Assembly (NCBI GenBank): GCA_036927565.1
Contig: JAYESD010000001.1
Span: forward strand, 70,203,751 to 70,267,750
From: Tuctoria greenei
Taxonomy: Eukaryota > Streptophyta > Magnoliopsida > Poales > Poaceae
Length of the DNA stretch: 64,000 nucleotides
Direction: 5' to 3'
Of this stretch, positions 23,746 through 33,681 are shown piece by piece. The notes under the pieces are model-generated. The model made no database searches. It was not told the DNA's origin and was given only the letters and a program-made list of their open reading frames with translations. Numbering within the stretch: position 1 is the stretch's first letter; the number at the start of each line of letters is the position of its first letter. The translations under genes and the position numbers were made by a program.

Positions 23746-26008
23746 ATGGAACTCAGACTTCCCTCCACCAATATTGTGAGCAAGAGGGACATTGAGAGGG
23801 TCTAGAAGTTGATGGGGTGGCAGAGCCCCTCCTTTGATAATGCGGTTCGCCACGGGAAGCTCCCTTTCAAGAAGGAGAGCTCTGGCGAGATGGTCTTCTT
23901 CATGGTGTACGCCATGGTTGGATTAGTTCCGCCGGTCTCCAACTTCCTGCTGATGCTGCTGGAAGTGTACGGGCTTCAACTTCAGCACCTTAGCCCCCAC
24001 TCAATCTTGCTGGTGGCGATCTTCGTCCACCTCTGTGAGATGTGGGTTGGCGTTCAACCCTGAGTGCCGCTATTCAAGACCTTCTCCGCTATTCAAGACC
24101 TTCTTTACCCTCTGGACGACTAGGAAATGTAACAGTCTGATTGGCTTCTACTACTTCGTAAGATGTAGAAATCCTCCATTCAACTACATGAGGTCATTTG
24201 CCTCTCGGAAGTGGGAAACCTGGAAGAACAATTGGGTGATTGTGTGGACGGACTAGCACGACCGAGTGGAGTTGCCAATCGGACTTCCGATGACAGACAA
24301 TGACTCCTGGGACTACTCTCAGAGCTATCAAAGGAGTATAACCTAGTGCTCACTAGGATCCGACACCTGGTTGAAGGAGGCTTGACGTCCCTGATGGTGC
24401 TTGGCAACTTCTTGACCAGCCGTTGGGCTCCACTTAAGCGACAGGAATTTCTTGCTTGGAACTACAGTGGAGACATGGACCTCCTTCAGATCGTGGTTGG
24501 CCTTGGTACCAATTTGAATGAGAAGGCTGTTTGTTTCCAAATGCATAAGCTATATTGCGGTTCTGTCTCAAGAGAAAACCTCGTGCCACCATCAGAATTC
24601 CTGTCGTTGTGTGTAGTCCTGGAGCTGTGAAGGGGATGTCGATCCTCGACAACACTGGTCTTGCGGTGCAACAGAGGAGTAACCCACCCAGAGGGATTGT
24701 CATCCCCAGAGCTTTGGCCCCCTGTCAGCATGGGAGGTCTGAACATGCCTCTGTCGGTGTCAAAGGCAAGGATGTTACAAAGCTGAGCCAGAAGAAATCC
24801 GACTCAAGTCAGAGCAAGGGGAAAGAGCCTGCAGATTCCTCCAGCTGGAAGAGGAAGTTGACGCGAGCTGATGGTAGCTCCGTCAGGGCAGCTCTGATGG
24901 AAGTGATGTCATCATCGGTGTTGCACCCCACCCTGAGGTCCATGGTGGTTGTACCTTCAGCAACCGCATCTTCGGTCCCGGTGCCTAAGACGAGCTCTGG
25001 GTCCGTGAAATCATCATCTTTTGTCCCAGTGCATAAGGCGGGCACTAGGTCCAGCAAGTCTTCACCTTCAGTCTCGGTGCCAACAACGGGCGTCGGGTCC
25101 GGAATATCTTCTCCAACGGTAGTTTCGGCAGCAGCAAGTGGAGCAGCATGTGTTCCGGAGCTCCCGGCTGCTGTGACACTGGTGGCTACTTCGATAACTC
25201 ACGGGACGAAGTCTGGACCATTTGCCCTACCGATGATGGTGGGTCCAGGTGACTCCGGCCATCCGTGAAAGAGGTTCCGCACAAACTGGGGCTGCAACGG
25301 TCCTAGGTAAGTCGGCACTAGAAACCTGTCTTTTCTTTCACTTTTTGCTTTTTGTTGAATTTTGCATTTCCTCTATTTCTAGAGTGTCAAGACCAGCCGT
25401 TGCTCTTGCACCACCAACCAGCAAGGCCAGCGTTGCTGTCGAAGAGATCATGCTGGCCGGAGCGCCAGTTGATGTCGTGGCTCCTCCTATGGTCATGGCA
25501 GGCAGTGCAACACTTCCGGAGTCAACTGACGCCGAGATGACCTCAGCGCCAGCAGCCGGAGATACTGCGGTTTCGCCAGACAACGTAGAAGAAGTTGCAC
25601 TAGCACCAGAGCAGGCTACGGCAGCGTTGGAGCCAACTCCAGAACTAGCAATGGATGTTGAAGTGGCACCAGAGGTACCGGCTGAGGCCTCGAAGGTGCC
25701 TGAGCCAGCGATCAACACTGCACCGGTGGTTGACGCCATGATGGTGCCAGAGCCAACGACCGTTGCATTAGAGACTATGATCGATGACGTTCTAGAGCTA
25801 CCGGCAGACACCATGATGCCACTGGAGCTTGCGCTTGGAGAATCAGCTGTTGGTGTTTCGACATATGCGCCAGGGGAAGACGACCTCCTGGAGTTTGGCG
25901 TAGCTAATGAAGAATTCTTGGGGTCCATACTTGTGCCATGGGCTCCAGCGACTGTCTCTAAGGCTATGGGAACTCTGACGGATCCGCGGGAAGGTTCGGA
26001 GCCGATCC
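23746..26008 (+). pseudogene. Transposase_28-like ('putative gypsy type') protein, broken and truncated
   Basis: The ATG at 23746 starts MELRLPSTN. A TAG at 23803-23805 breaks it. The conserved segment at 23806-24063 (GEMVFFMVYAMVGLVPPVSNF, then LQLQHLSPHSILLVAIFVHLCE) matches the hallmark of the grass 'putative gypsy type transposon' domain. A frameshift follows at 24063, then decayed sequence, then a serine/valine-rich linker (24555-25265, stop TGA 25266-25268). After a probable intron (25307-25382) comes an Ala/Val/Pro/Glu-rich region (25383-26008), cut by element 2b. The function of this family is not established; a gag-like role is often assumed. Domain identity rests on remembered motifs. 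Confidence 0.7.
25307..25382 (+). other. Probable intron in the Transposase_28-like gene
   Basis: This is 76 bp with an ideal donor (AG|GTAAGT), a T-rich stretch and an acceptor (TTTCTAG|AG). If translated it would put a Phe-rich block into an otherwise Ala/Val/Pro-rich protein. Splicing in phase 2 joins frame 0 upstream to the clean frame downstream, although frame 0 has a stop at 25266, 38 nt before the donor. Confidence 0.6.
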
Positions 26009-26416
26009 TAAATGTAGCCTAGAGGGGGTGAATAGGCTTTTTGAATTTTTATTGATCCCTGAAACACTTAGCGAAGAGATCAAGTACAGGGAGGTTGGAC
26101 TAGTCTGTTACAGTGCGGACTAGTCCGGTATATGCGCACTTAAAATCCAAGTAAATCTTTAATTCTTCTTCTAGTATTCTATGCAGTGGAAAGCAATAGA
26201 CAACTTAAATATATTGTAATTATGAAGTAAGAGATTGCAACTATCAAGTTTAATACAATGTTTTGATGAAGATTAAACAAGAATTTTCAAACCCTAGAAT
26301 GTGATCAAAAAGTAGAACAAGAACATGCGGGACAAGATTTTATCCCGAGGTTCGATCCCACGGAGGAATCTACGTCCCCGTTGAAGTGTCCACAGAGGAT
26401 CGGGTCTTCACTAACC
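26009..26416 (-). repeat. 3' LTR of 2b, distal part
   Basis: This is the first 408 bp (plus view) of the 2b LTR. The end TAAATGTAGCC corresponds to TGAATGTAGGCC in 2a. It includes the palindrome motifs at about 26094-26135. It is cut at TAACC by 2a and resumes at 38253. The right LTR of 2b (47527 on) runs parallel and confirms continuity across the insertion. Confidence 0.9.
26412..26416. repeat. Target site duplication TAACC, left copy
   Basis: This repeats exactly at 38248-38252 after the 3' LTR of 2a. Confidence 0.95.
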
Positions 26417-26680
26417 TGAAATTGCATCTAGGACTCCCTTGTGGGTTTTGGATGATTTATGACAAGCAATTGGGATTCTAATTCTTTTGTTGAGATGAAT
26501 GCAGGAAAATGATGAAAAATGAGCAAAATGCCAAAAAGAGGGAAATTAAGAAGGAGAAGGAATTTGAGCTCAAGAAGAAGAAATTAGTAGATTAGTATGT
26601 ATGGAGTGTGTTAGGGAAACACACCCAAGAGCTCAATCTCACTTAATCACACACACACAATGCACAAAACCATACAGGAC

Positions 26681-27161
26681 CGGACTAGTCCGATATCAAC
26701 CGGACTAGTCCGATATCACATTCTGCACAAGATCGGACAAGTCCGGTCTCCACCGGACTAGTCCGATATCTTTCTGTTCCACTTCGGACTAGTCCTCCCC
26801 AGTGCGGACTAGTCCTCAACACAATGCACAAGTCACTAGATCGGACAAGTTCGGTCACCACCGGACTAGTCCGATTCCCTTTCTGATCCACTTCGGACAA
26901 GTCCGGTGACTACACGGACTAGTCCGATTTACACTCTGATCTAAATCGGACAAGTCCTCCAAGTGCGGACTTGTCGTTCTAAACACTTAGGGTTTTACAG
27001 GTCCGGACAAGTCCGATGTCAACCGGACAAGTCCGAAGATTTCCAGCAGCGAAATCGGACAAGTCCGTTTTTCAATCGGACTAGTCCGATATTCCTGGAC
27101 ACTTAGGGTTTGCTTCACACAGCACACCGGACTAGTCCGGTCTCCACCACGGACTAGTCCG
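26681..27161. repeat. Cluster of 13 perfect CGGAC(T/A)AGTCCG 12-mers just upstream of the TATA box
   Basis: Perfect copies start at 26681, 26701, 26734, 26754, 26862, 26894, 26915, 27004, 27024, 27056, 27077, 27128 and 27150. Near-copies (GGACTAGTCCTC, GGACAAGTTCGG) lie between them. Two more sit at 27855 and 27875. The T form is a perfect palindrome; the A form is off by the central pair. Spacing is irregular, so this is not a simple tandem repeat. The equivalent 3' LTR cluster is at 36950-37430. Confidence 0.97.
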
Positions 27162-27199
27162 ATCTTTCTAAACCCTAACGGTAATTTCTAGAAACCCCA

Positions 27200-27208
27200 T
27201 ATAAATAG
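27200..27208 (+). promoter_or_regulatory. TATA box of the 2a 5' LTR
   Basis: TATAAATAG lies about 40 bp after the last palindrome of the main cluster. Transcription would start near 27235. The same box is at 37469-37477 in the 3' LTR. Confidence 0.8.
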
Positions 27209-27978
27209 AGGTGCATGGCCCACTTTTAATCTCTCTCGAACCCTAGCGCCGTCACACCTCCCAAGAGACTCAAAAACCATCTCTCTCCACGAAGTTGAGC
27301 GCAAAATCGATCAATCCTTTGAAGATCACTTGTAGATCATTGGAGAGGCACTTTGCACACGATTGAGCTCTTGGTTTGAATCTCTAACACACTCTTGCAT
27401 CTCAATTTGTATATTTCGAAGTGTGTTATTGGTGGTTTTGAAATTTGTAATCAAGGGAGCTCTCAACTTGTGAGATCGCCCCTTCAACTTGGTGATTTAC
27501 CCCTGTGTGATTAATGGAAGAGGATTGGCCTTCGTAGCGATCCGACGAGGGAAGGGTTGGTAAAGACCCGGTCCTTTTGTGGGCTCCTCAACGTGGACGT
27601 AGGCTGCCTTCGTGGTAACCGAACCACGGGATAAATCTTGTGTCTTGTTCGTTTGTGTTCATCATTCTAGTTGATCAACATTATCTAGGGTTTGATTCAT
27701 TTTGTTGAATTGAAGTTAAATAGTGAACAAGAATCATACTTGCAATAAAACTTAACATACAACTATTGAACTATCATTATAGTTTATATTTCCGCTGCAA
27801 ACGACAACGAAACAATCAAATTGACCTAACTTGATCAACCTAGCCCGTGAAATCCGGACTAGTCCGCACTTTACCGGACTAGTCCGATATATCTGGATTT
27901 GACCTTTTTGTTGAAGTGCTACAGGAACCGAGAAATTCAAGAAGGCCTATTCACCCCCCCTCTAGGCCTACATTCAAT

Positions 27979-27990
27979 TGGTATCAGAGC
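27979..27990 (+). other. Primer-binding site of 2a (initiator Met tRNA)
   Basis: TGGTATCAGAGC starts two bases after the 5' LTR end. It is complementary to the 3' end of initiator methionine tRNA. Confidence 0.97.
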
Positions 27991-28028
27991 AGGTTCTTCA
28001 AGAAAGAGTGCAACCACTCGAAGAGATC

Positions 28029-30443
28029 ATGTCGGACATGAAGGAAGTCCAGAAAATCAACAACCAAGAAGAAATGAACAATGACAAGCACCAAAAGCTC
28101 GAAAGGTATCTCGAAGCCATTCAAGACTTCGATGATGATGATGAGGAGACATTGGAGCTGAAAGCACTGCTCCGAAAGAAAGCACTTTCCAAAGGGAAAG
28201 CTAAAGTTGAAGAAAAGAAGAGGGGGAGTAGTCACACCGACTACTCCCGATATCCTTTTAATTATGACCGTTTAAATTCTAACAGCAGTCATTATCTATC
28301 TATCCCTCTCGGAAAAGCCCCACACTTCGATGGGAGTGATTACTCCATGTGGAGGCAAAACATGAAGATGCACTTGATTTCCCTTAACCCAAGTTTATGG
28401 CATATTGTGTGCACAGGAATAAACATCCCTGATGACGATGAAGAACTCACGCCAAGTCAAGAGCAATCCATCCACAGGAATGCCCAAGCCGCAGCCGTTA
28501 TCACCTCATCTCTAAGTAGAGATGAATTCACAAAGGTGGACGGATTGGAAATTGCCAAAGAAATCTGGGACACGCTACAGACAGCACATGAAGGTGACCG
28601 GCATGTGCGGGAGGCAAAGATTGAAATGATTGAAGGCGAACTAGGAAGGTTCGCGATTGAGGAAGATGAATCTCCCCAGGACATGTACAACAGACTAAAG
28701 ACTCTTGTGAACAAGGTTCGATCGTATGGTAGCAAAAAGTGGAATGACCACGAGGTTGTAAAGCTCATCCTTAGAGCCTTTATGCCTCGCAACGTCACAC
28801 TCTGTTCTATGATCCGAGAAAGTCCTGGATACAAGAAAATGACTCCGGATGAACTGCTTGGCAAAATCATCAACTTTGAGATGATGGAGAAGCAAGCCAA
28901 GCACGTCAAAGAAATAGCTGACCTCACATCGGCCAAGAAGAAGGGAGTTGCCTTAAAATCCACACTCAAACCTCTATCCAAAGAAGCAAAAGAAGCTCAG
29001 TTTGAGGAGGACAGCGATGATGAAAGCAGCGAGCTGGACGAAGAAGATATGATTCTGTTCATGAAGAAATTCAAAAGAATTATGAAGAAAAGACAAGGAG
29101 CAAAATCGAGTGAAGGAAAATACAAGGAGAAGACAAAACCGAAGATGAGGCGGGCATGCTATAATTGTGGTGAGTACAATCACTTCATAGTTGATTGCCC
29201 ATATGAGGACAACAAAAAGAAGAGTAAAGAATCCAAGCCTCAACCGAAAAAGTTCTTCAAGAAGAAGAAACAAGCTGAACAAGCACACATCGGAAAGGAG
29301 TGGGACTCAAACGATGAGTCCTCATCGTCCGATGAAGAAGAAATGGCTAGCATAGCCATTGAAAGCATGCCCAAGAAACTCACACTCTTCCCCACGCTCG
29401 GTGCAAAGAAGGCAAATGGAACTTGCCTCATGGCTAAGGAAGGTAAACGCAAGGTAAACATCAAAACTCCTTCCTCGCATTCTTACTCAAGTGATGATGA
29501 TCTAGATAGTGATGATGAAGACATGCTAATTGGTTTAGATAGAAAAACTGCTGCAAAAATGAAATTCTTGCTTAACCAACTTATTGAGAAGGAAGAGCTA
29601 ATTGATCGTCAAGAAGACATGATTATCTCCCAAAAGGAGAAGCATGTCGAACTTGACAATCTTCTAGTTCTTGAAAAGGAGAAAAATCACACACTAGAGC
29701 TTGAGCTAGCTTCAAGCAAGAAAACTTGCTTGGAGTTAACCAACTCAAATGTTGCAATCAAGAATCAACTTGATGACCAAATCAAGGTCAACAAGATCCT
29801 TGAAGTGCAGGTTGAGTCACTCAAGCTTAGTGAACCTTCCTCCTCTTCAACCCTACCTTCTCAACCCACTTTAACTAATATCGCTCATGTTTGCAAATGT
29901 GATAAAACTAACACCAGGTTGAAGGAAAACCCTACCTCCACGAAGGACAAAAATCCTACCCAATGTGTAATATTTGACAAGGAGAGGATCAACTATGCAC
30001 GTAGTGCATATTTGGTCCAAAGACCTCCAAATGTCAAGTATGGCATTGGTTACTCTTGTGATGGAAAGCAAAGAGCTGGAAATCATAAGAATAACAAGGG
30101 AAGGATCACCTTTGTGAAGGGAGGACCCTCACAACATGGTAACTCGAAAACTAAAAATCTGAACTCTCATGAAAATCGGACTAGTCCGGTTGTGGTCCGG
30201 ACAAGTCCGGCCATCCGGACAAGTCCGGTCACACAGACTAGTCCGACCCATAATCAACAGCAACTTCTGTTTAAAACATTTGATGCATCCTATGTTTTAA
30301 TGAAAAATAATGTTGGTAAAGTGTATGCTTATTATGCTGGGCCGCGCCATGGGAACACAAAAACCCATGTGTGGGTGCCCAAATGTATTGTTACTAACCT
30401 CCAAGGACCCAAGCAAGCTTGGGTACCTAAAACCAAGGCGTAA
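28029..30443 (+). CDS. gag: Gag polyprotein of element 2a, intact, with in-frame palindrome array
   Basis: The 804-aa protein starts at ATG 28029; sister copy 2b has an ATG at the same place (MSEIKGENKG versus MSDMKEVQKI), which supports this start. The capsid-type region (FDGSDYSMWRQNMKMHL to about residue 270) follows an acidic N-terminus. A CCHC zinc knuckle CYNCGEYNHFIVDC is at residues 377-390, flanked by Lys-rich tracts. A long coiled coil (about residues 510-600) and a conserved tail (FDASYVLMKN ... WVPKTKA) complete it. Residues 716-742 are an insertion absent from 2b, encoding three RTSP and one QTSP from the 12-bp palindromes. Gag would assemble the particle and package RNA. Pol lies in the +1 frame after the TAA. 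Confidence 0.93.
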   Translation: MSDMKEVQKINNQEEMNNDKHQKLERYLEAIQDFDDDDEETLELKALLRKKALSKGKAKVEEKKRGSSHTDYSRYPFNYDRLNSNSSHYLSIPLGKAPHFDGSDYSMWRQNMKMHLISLNPSLWHIVCTGINIPDDDEELTPSQEQSIHRNAQAAAVITSSLSRDEFTKVDGLEIAKEIWDTLQTAHEGDRHVREAKIEMIEGELGRFAIEEDESPQDMYNRLKTLVNKVRSYGSKKWNDHEVVKLILRAFMPRNVTLCSMIRESPGYKKMTPDELLGKIINFEMMEKQAKHVKEIADLTSAKKKGVALKSTLKPLSKEAKEAQFEEDSDDESSELDEEDMILFMKKFKRIMKKRQGAKSSEGKYKEKTKPKMRRACYNCGEYNHFIVDCPYEDNKKKSKESKPQPKKFFKKKKQAEQAHIGKEWDSNDESSSSDEEEMASIAIESMPKKLTLFPTLGAKKANGTCLMAKEGKRKVNIKTPSSHSYSSDDDLDSDDEDMLIGLDRKTAAKMKFLLNQLIEKEELIDRQEDMIISQKEKHVELDNLLVLEKEKNHTLELELASSKKTCLELTNSNVAIKNQLDDQIKVNKILEVQVESLKLSEPSSSSTLPSQPTLTNIAHVCKCDKTNTRLKENPTSTKDKNPTQCVIFDKERINYARSAYLVQRPPNVKYGIGYSCDGKQRAGNHKNNKGRITFVKGGPSQHGNSKTKNLNSHENRTSPVVVRTSPAIRTSPVTQTSPTHNQQQLLFKTFDASYVLMKNNVGKVYAYYAGPRHGNTKTHVWVPKCIVTNLQGPKQAWVPKTKA
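30174..30254 (+). repeat. 81-nt palindrome block inserted in gag of 2a
   Basis: Motif copies start at 30177, 30198, 30216 and 30234 (the last is CAGACTAGTCCG). All spacings (21, 18, 18) are multiples of three, so each reads R/Q-T-S-P. Flanks AACTCTCATGAA and CAACAGCAACTT align directly with adjacent sequences in 2b (about 45350), which has no block. Confidence 0.9.
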
Positions 30444-30448
30444 TTTGT

Positions 30449-33400
30449 TTTTGCAGGCCTACTCCTCCGGTGGATCCAAATGGGTGCTAGACAGTGGATG
30501 CACCAACCATATGACCGGAGAAAGGAGGATGTTTGTGGAGTATGAAGTGAACCAGGACCCAAACGAAGGCATCTACTTTGGGGATAACAGTCAAGGAAAG
30601 GTCCTCGGTACCGGTAAAATTGCAATATCCTCTGAACATACTCTTTCGCATGTTTTACACGTTGAATCTTTAGATTATAACCTGCTGTCCATATCTCAGT
30701 TATGTGACAAAGGTTATAATTGTCTGTTTACTAACGAGGGTGTGACCGTCTCAAGGAGAAGTAATGGTTCCATTGCATTCAAGGGTATGTTAAAGGGAAA
30801 GCTTTATCTTGTTGACTTCAACAAGGATAAAGCCGAACTCGACACATGCTTGATTGCAAAAACCAACATGGGTTGGCTGTGGAATAGACGGCTAGCACAT
30901 GTTGGTATGAGGAACCTTCAAAAACTCCTCAAGGGCGATCACATCCGAGGTTTGAAAGATGTTGTGTTTGAGAAAGACAGGCCTTGTAGCGCGTGCCAAG
31001 CAGGAAAGCAAGTTGGAGCACAACATCCCGCAAAGAACATCATGACCACGACAAGACCGCTCGAACTACTTCATATGGACCTCTTCGGTCCAATTGCTTA
31101 CATAAGCATAGGCGGTAACAAATACGGTTTAGTCATTATTGATGATTTTTCCCGCTTCACTTGGGTGTTCTTTTTGCATGACAAGTCAGAAACACAAGGA
31201 ACACTCAAGAAATTCTTCAAGCGAGCGCAAAACGAGTTCTCACTATCAATCAAGAGTATTCGGAGCGACAATGGCACGGAGTTCAAGAACATACAAGTGG
31301 AGGAGTACCTTGATGAGGAAGGAATCAAGCACGAATTCTCAGCGCCATACTCTCCACAACAAAACGGAGTTGCCGAAAGGAAGAACCGAACGCTCATAGA
31401 GATGGCAAGAACAATGCTCGATGAATACAAGACTTCGGATTGATTTTGGGCGGAAGCAATCAATACCGCCTGCCATGCCACAAATCGACTCTATCTTCAT
31501 CGACTACTAAAGAAGACCCCCTATGAGCTACTCACCGGTAACAAACCGAACATTTCATATTTTCGAGTTTTCGGTTCTCCTTGCTATATTTTGAACAAGA
31601 AGCCCAGGACTTCAAAGTTCGCTTCGAAGTCCGATGAAGGTTTCTTGCTTGGTTATGATTCGAACACTTACGCCTATCGTGTTTTCAACAAGGCCTCCGG
31701 ACTTCTTGAAGTGGCACGTGACGTAGTGTTCGATGAAACTAATGGCTCCCAAAAGGAGCAAGTTGATCAATGTGAATTAGGTAATGAGGAAGCCCCCTAT
31801 CAAGCAATAAAGAGGATGGCTCTAGGTGAAGTACGACCACAAGAGTCATCGGCACAAATACAAGAGGAAAGTGAACCACAAGAGGAGATCAACAATCAAG
31901 GGGGAGCCTCGATACAAGATCAATCACAAGAATATGAACATGATCAACAAATCAATGAGGACAACAACTCAGGGGGAGAAGAAGATGATCACCAACATAC
32001 GACCCCCCAAGTGCCACACCCAAGAGTACACCAATGCATTCAAAGGGATCATCCAATCGACAACATCATCGGCGACATCCAAAAAGGAGTAACCACTAGA
32101 TCTCGTATAGCAAATTTTTGTGAACATTACTCGTTTGTCTCCTTTTTGGAACCCCGCAGGACTGAGGATGCATTAAAGGATCCGGACTGGGTGGTGGCAA
32201 TGCAAGAAGAGTTGAACAATTTCAAGAGAAACGAGGTTTGGGAACTTGTGGAAAGACCCAATGCAAACATAGTCGGCACCAAGTGGGTCTTCCGCAACAA
32301 ACAAGATGAACACGGGGTGGTGACAAGAAACAAGGCACGACTTGTGGCCAAAGGTTACTCACAAGTCGAAGGTTTGGATTTTGATGAGACCTTTGCTCCA
32401 GTAGCTAGGCTTGAATCAATTAGAATATTACTTGCATATGCTACTCACCATGATTTCAAGCTGTACCAAATGGACGTAAAAAGCGCCTTCCTCAACGGAC
32501 CGATCAAGGAAGAGGTGTACGTGGAGCAACCACCCGGATTTGAAGACGAAGAGTTCCCCGACCACGTGTATAAACTGCGTAAGGCTCTCTATGGCCTCAA
32601 ACAAGCTCCTAGAGCTTGGTATGAGTGTCTTAGAGATTTTTTAATTGATAATGGCTTTCAAATTGGCAAAGTAGATTATACACTATTCACGAAAAATCCG
32701 AATAATGATCTTTTCATTTGCCAAATCTATGTTGATGATATAATTTTTGGATCAACTAATCAATCTTTCTGTGAAGAGTTTAGTAAAATTATGACAGACA
32801 GATTTGAAATGTCAATGATGGGAGAATTGAAGTACTTCTTGGGATTCCAAGTGCGGCAACAAAGGGAAGGAACATTCATAAGCCAAACCAAGTACACACA
32901 GGACATCCTCAAGAAGTTTGGCATGGACAAGGCAAAGCCCATTAAGACTCCCATGGCAACGAATGGTCACTTGGATCTCAATGAAGATGGACCGAGCGTC
33001 GACCAAAAGGTATATCGCTCCATGATTGGATCTTTACTTTACTTATGTGCATCTAGGACAGATATTATGTTGAGTGTATGTTTGTGTGCAAGATTTCAAG
33101 CCAACCCTAAGGAATGTCATTTGACAGCCGTAAAGAGAATCCTAAGATATTTAGTTCATACACCCAACCTTGGTCTTTGGTACCCAAAAGGTTCAAAATT
33201 CAATCTCATTGGGTATTCCGATGCAGATTATGCCGGGTGCAAAGTTGATAGAAAAAGCACTTCTGGCACTTGCCAATTCCTAGGAAGATCCTTAGTTTCT
33301 TGGTCATCCAAGAAATAGAATTCCATTGCATTATCCACAGCCGAAGCGGAGTATGTTGCAGCCGGGAGTTGTTGTGCACAACTCCTTTGGATGCGACAAA

Positions 33401-33681
33401 CTCTAAGGGATTACGGTTACAATATGAACCGTATTCCTCTTCTTTGTGACAATGAGAGTGCCATTAAAATAGCCCACAATCCAGTTGAGCACTCTAGAAC
33501 TAAACACATTGACATAAGACACCACTTCTTGAGAGACCATTCCATGAAAGGAGACATATCCATCTCTCATGTCAACACCCAAAAACAATTGGCCGACATA
33601 TTCACCAAGCCACTTGATGAAAAACGTTTTTGCGAACTCCGAAATGAGCTAAACATCCTTGATTCTCGGAGTGTGGCTTGA
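30449..33681 (+). pseudogene. pol: Copia pol of element 2a, one frame with two premature stops
   Basis: The frame is +1 relative to gag; coding starts just after the gag stop (FLQAYSSGGSKWVLDSGC). Protease Asp is at 30490 (DSGC). Integrase follows: zinc region (HVGM ... CSACQAGK), then Asp in LLHMDLFGP (about 31077), Asp in RSDNGTEF (about 31267) and Glu in NGVAERKNR (about 31373). RT has KLYQMDVKSAFLNG (about 32460) and YVDD (about 32728). RNase H runs to IFTKPLDEKRF, with a TGA end at 33679-33681. Two stops interrupt an otherwise open 3.2-kb frame: TGA 31441-31443 just before FWAEA, and TAG 33316-33318 in SSKK-NS, where 2b has Gln. No frameshift is seen. Confidence 0.93.

Larger units (their letters stand above)
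22381..26008 (+). mobile_element. Gypsy-type element fragment (LTR/leader plus Transposase_28-like gene), cut by 2b
   Basis: The left part (22381-23740) looks like an LTR and leader: a TGTCG start, ABRE/G-box repeats, GC-rich with no ORF of note. It is followed by a decayed gene for a 'putative gypsy type transposon' protein (23746 onward). The sequence stops abruptly at 26008, where the minus-strand element 2b begins (possible duplication GATCC at 26004-26008). The exact LTR limits are not clear to me. The 3' half is not identified elsewhere in the window. Confidence 0.6.
26417..27976 (+). repeat. 5' LTR of element 2a
   Basis: The LTR is 1560 bp, TGAAATTGCATC...CCTACATTCA. It holds a cluster of perfect 12-bp palindromes (26681-27161) followed at once by a TATA box (27200-27208). 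The transcript leader with an AACCCTAG word (27238-27246) and the gag gene follow. Confidence 0.97.

Noticed and set aside
27979..27990. tRNA-like sequences at the primer sites as tRNA genes
   Set aside because: Only 12 bases complementary to the tRNA 3' end are present; there is no cloverleaf.
28457..28981. 174-aa antisense open frame opposite gag of 2a
   Set aside because: It is a shadow of the gag frame; the sense protein has clear domains and the antisense has none.
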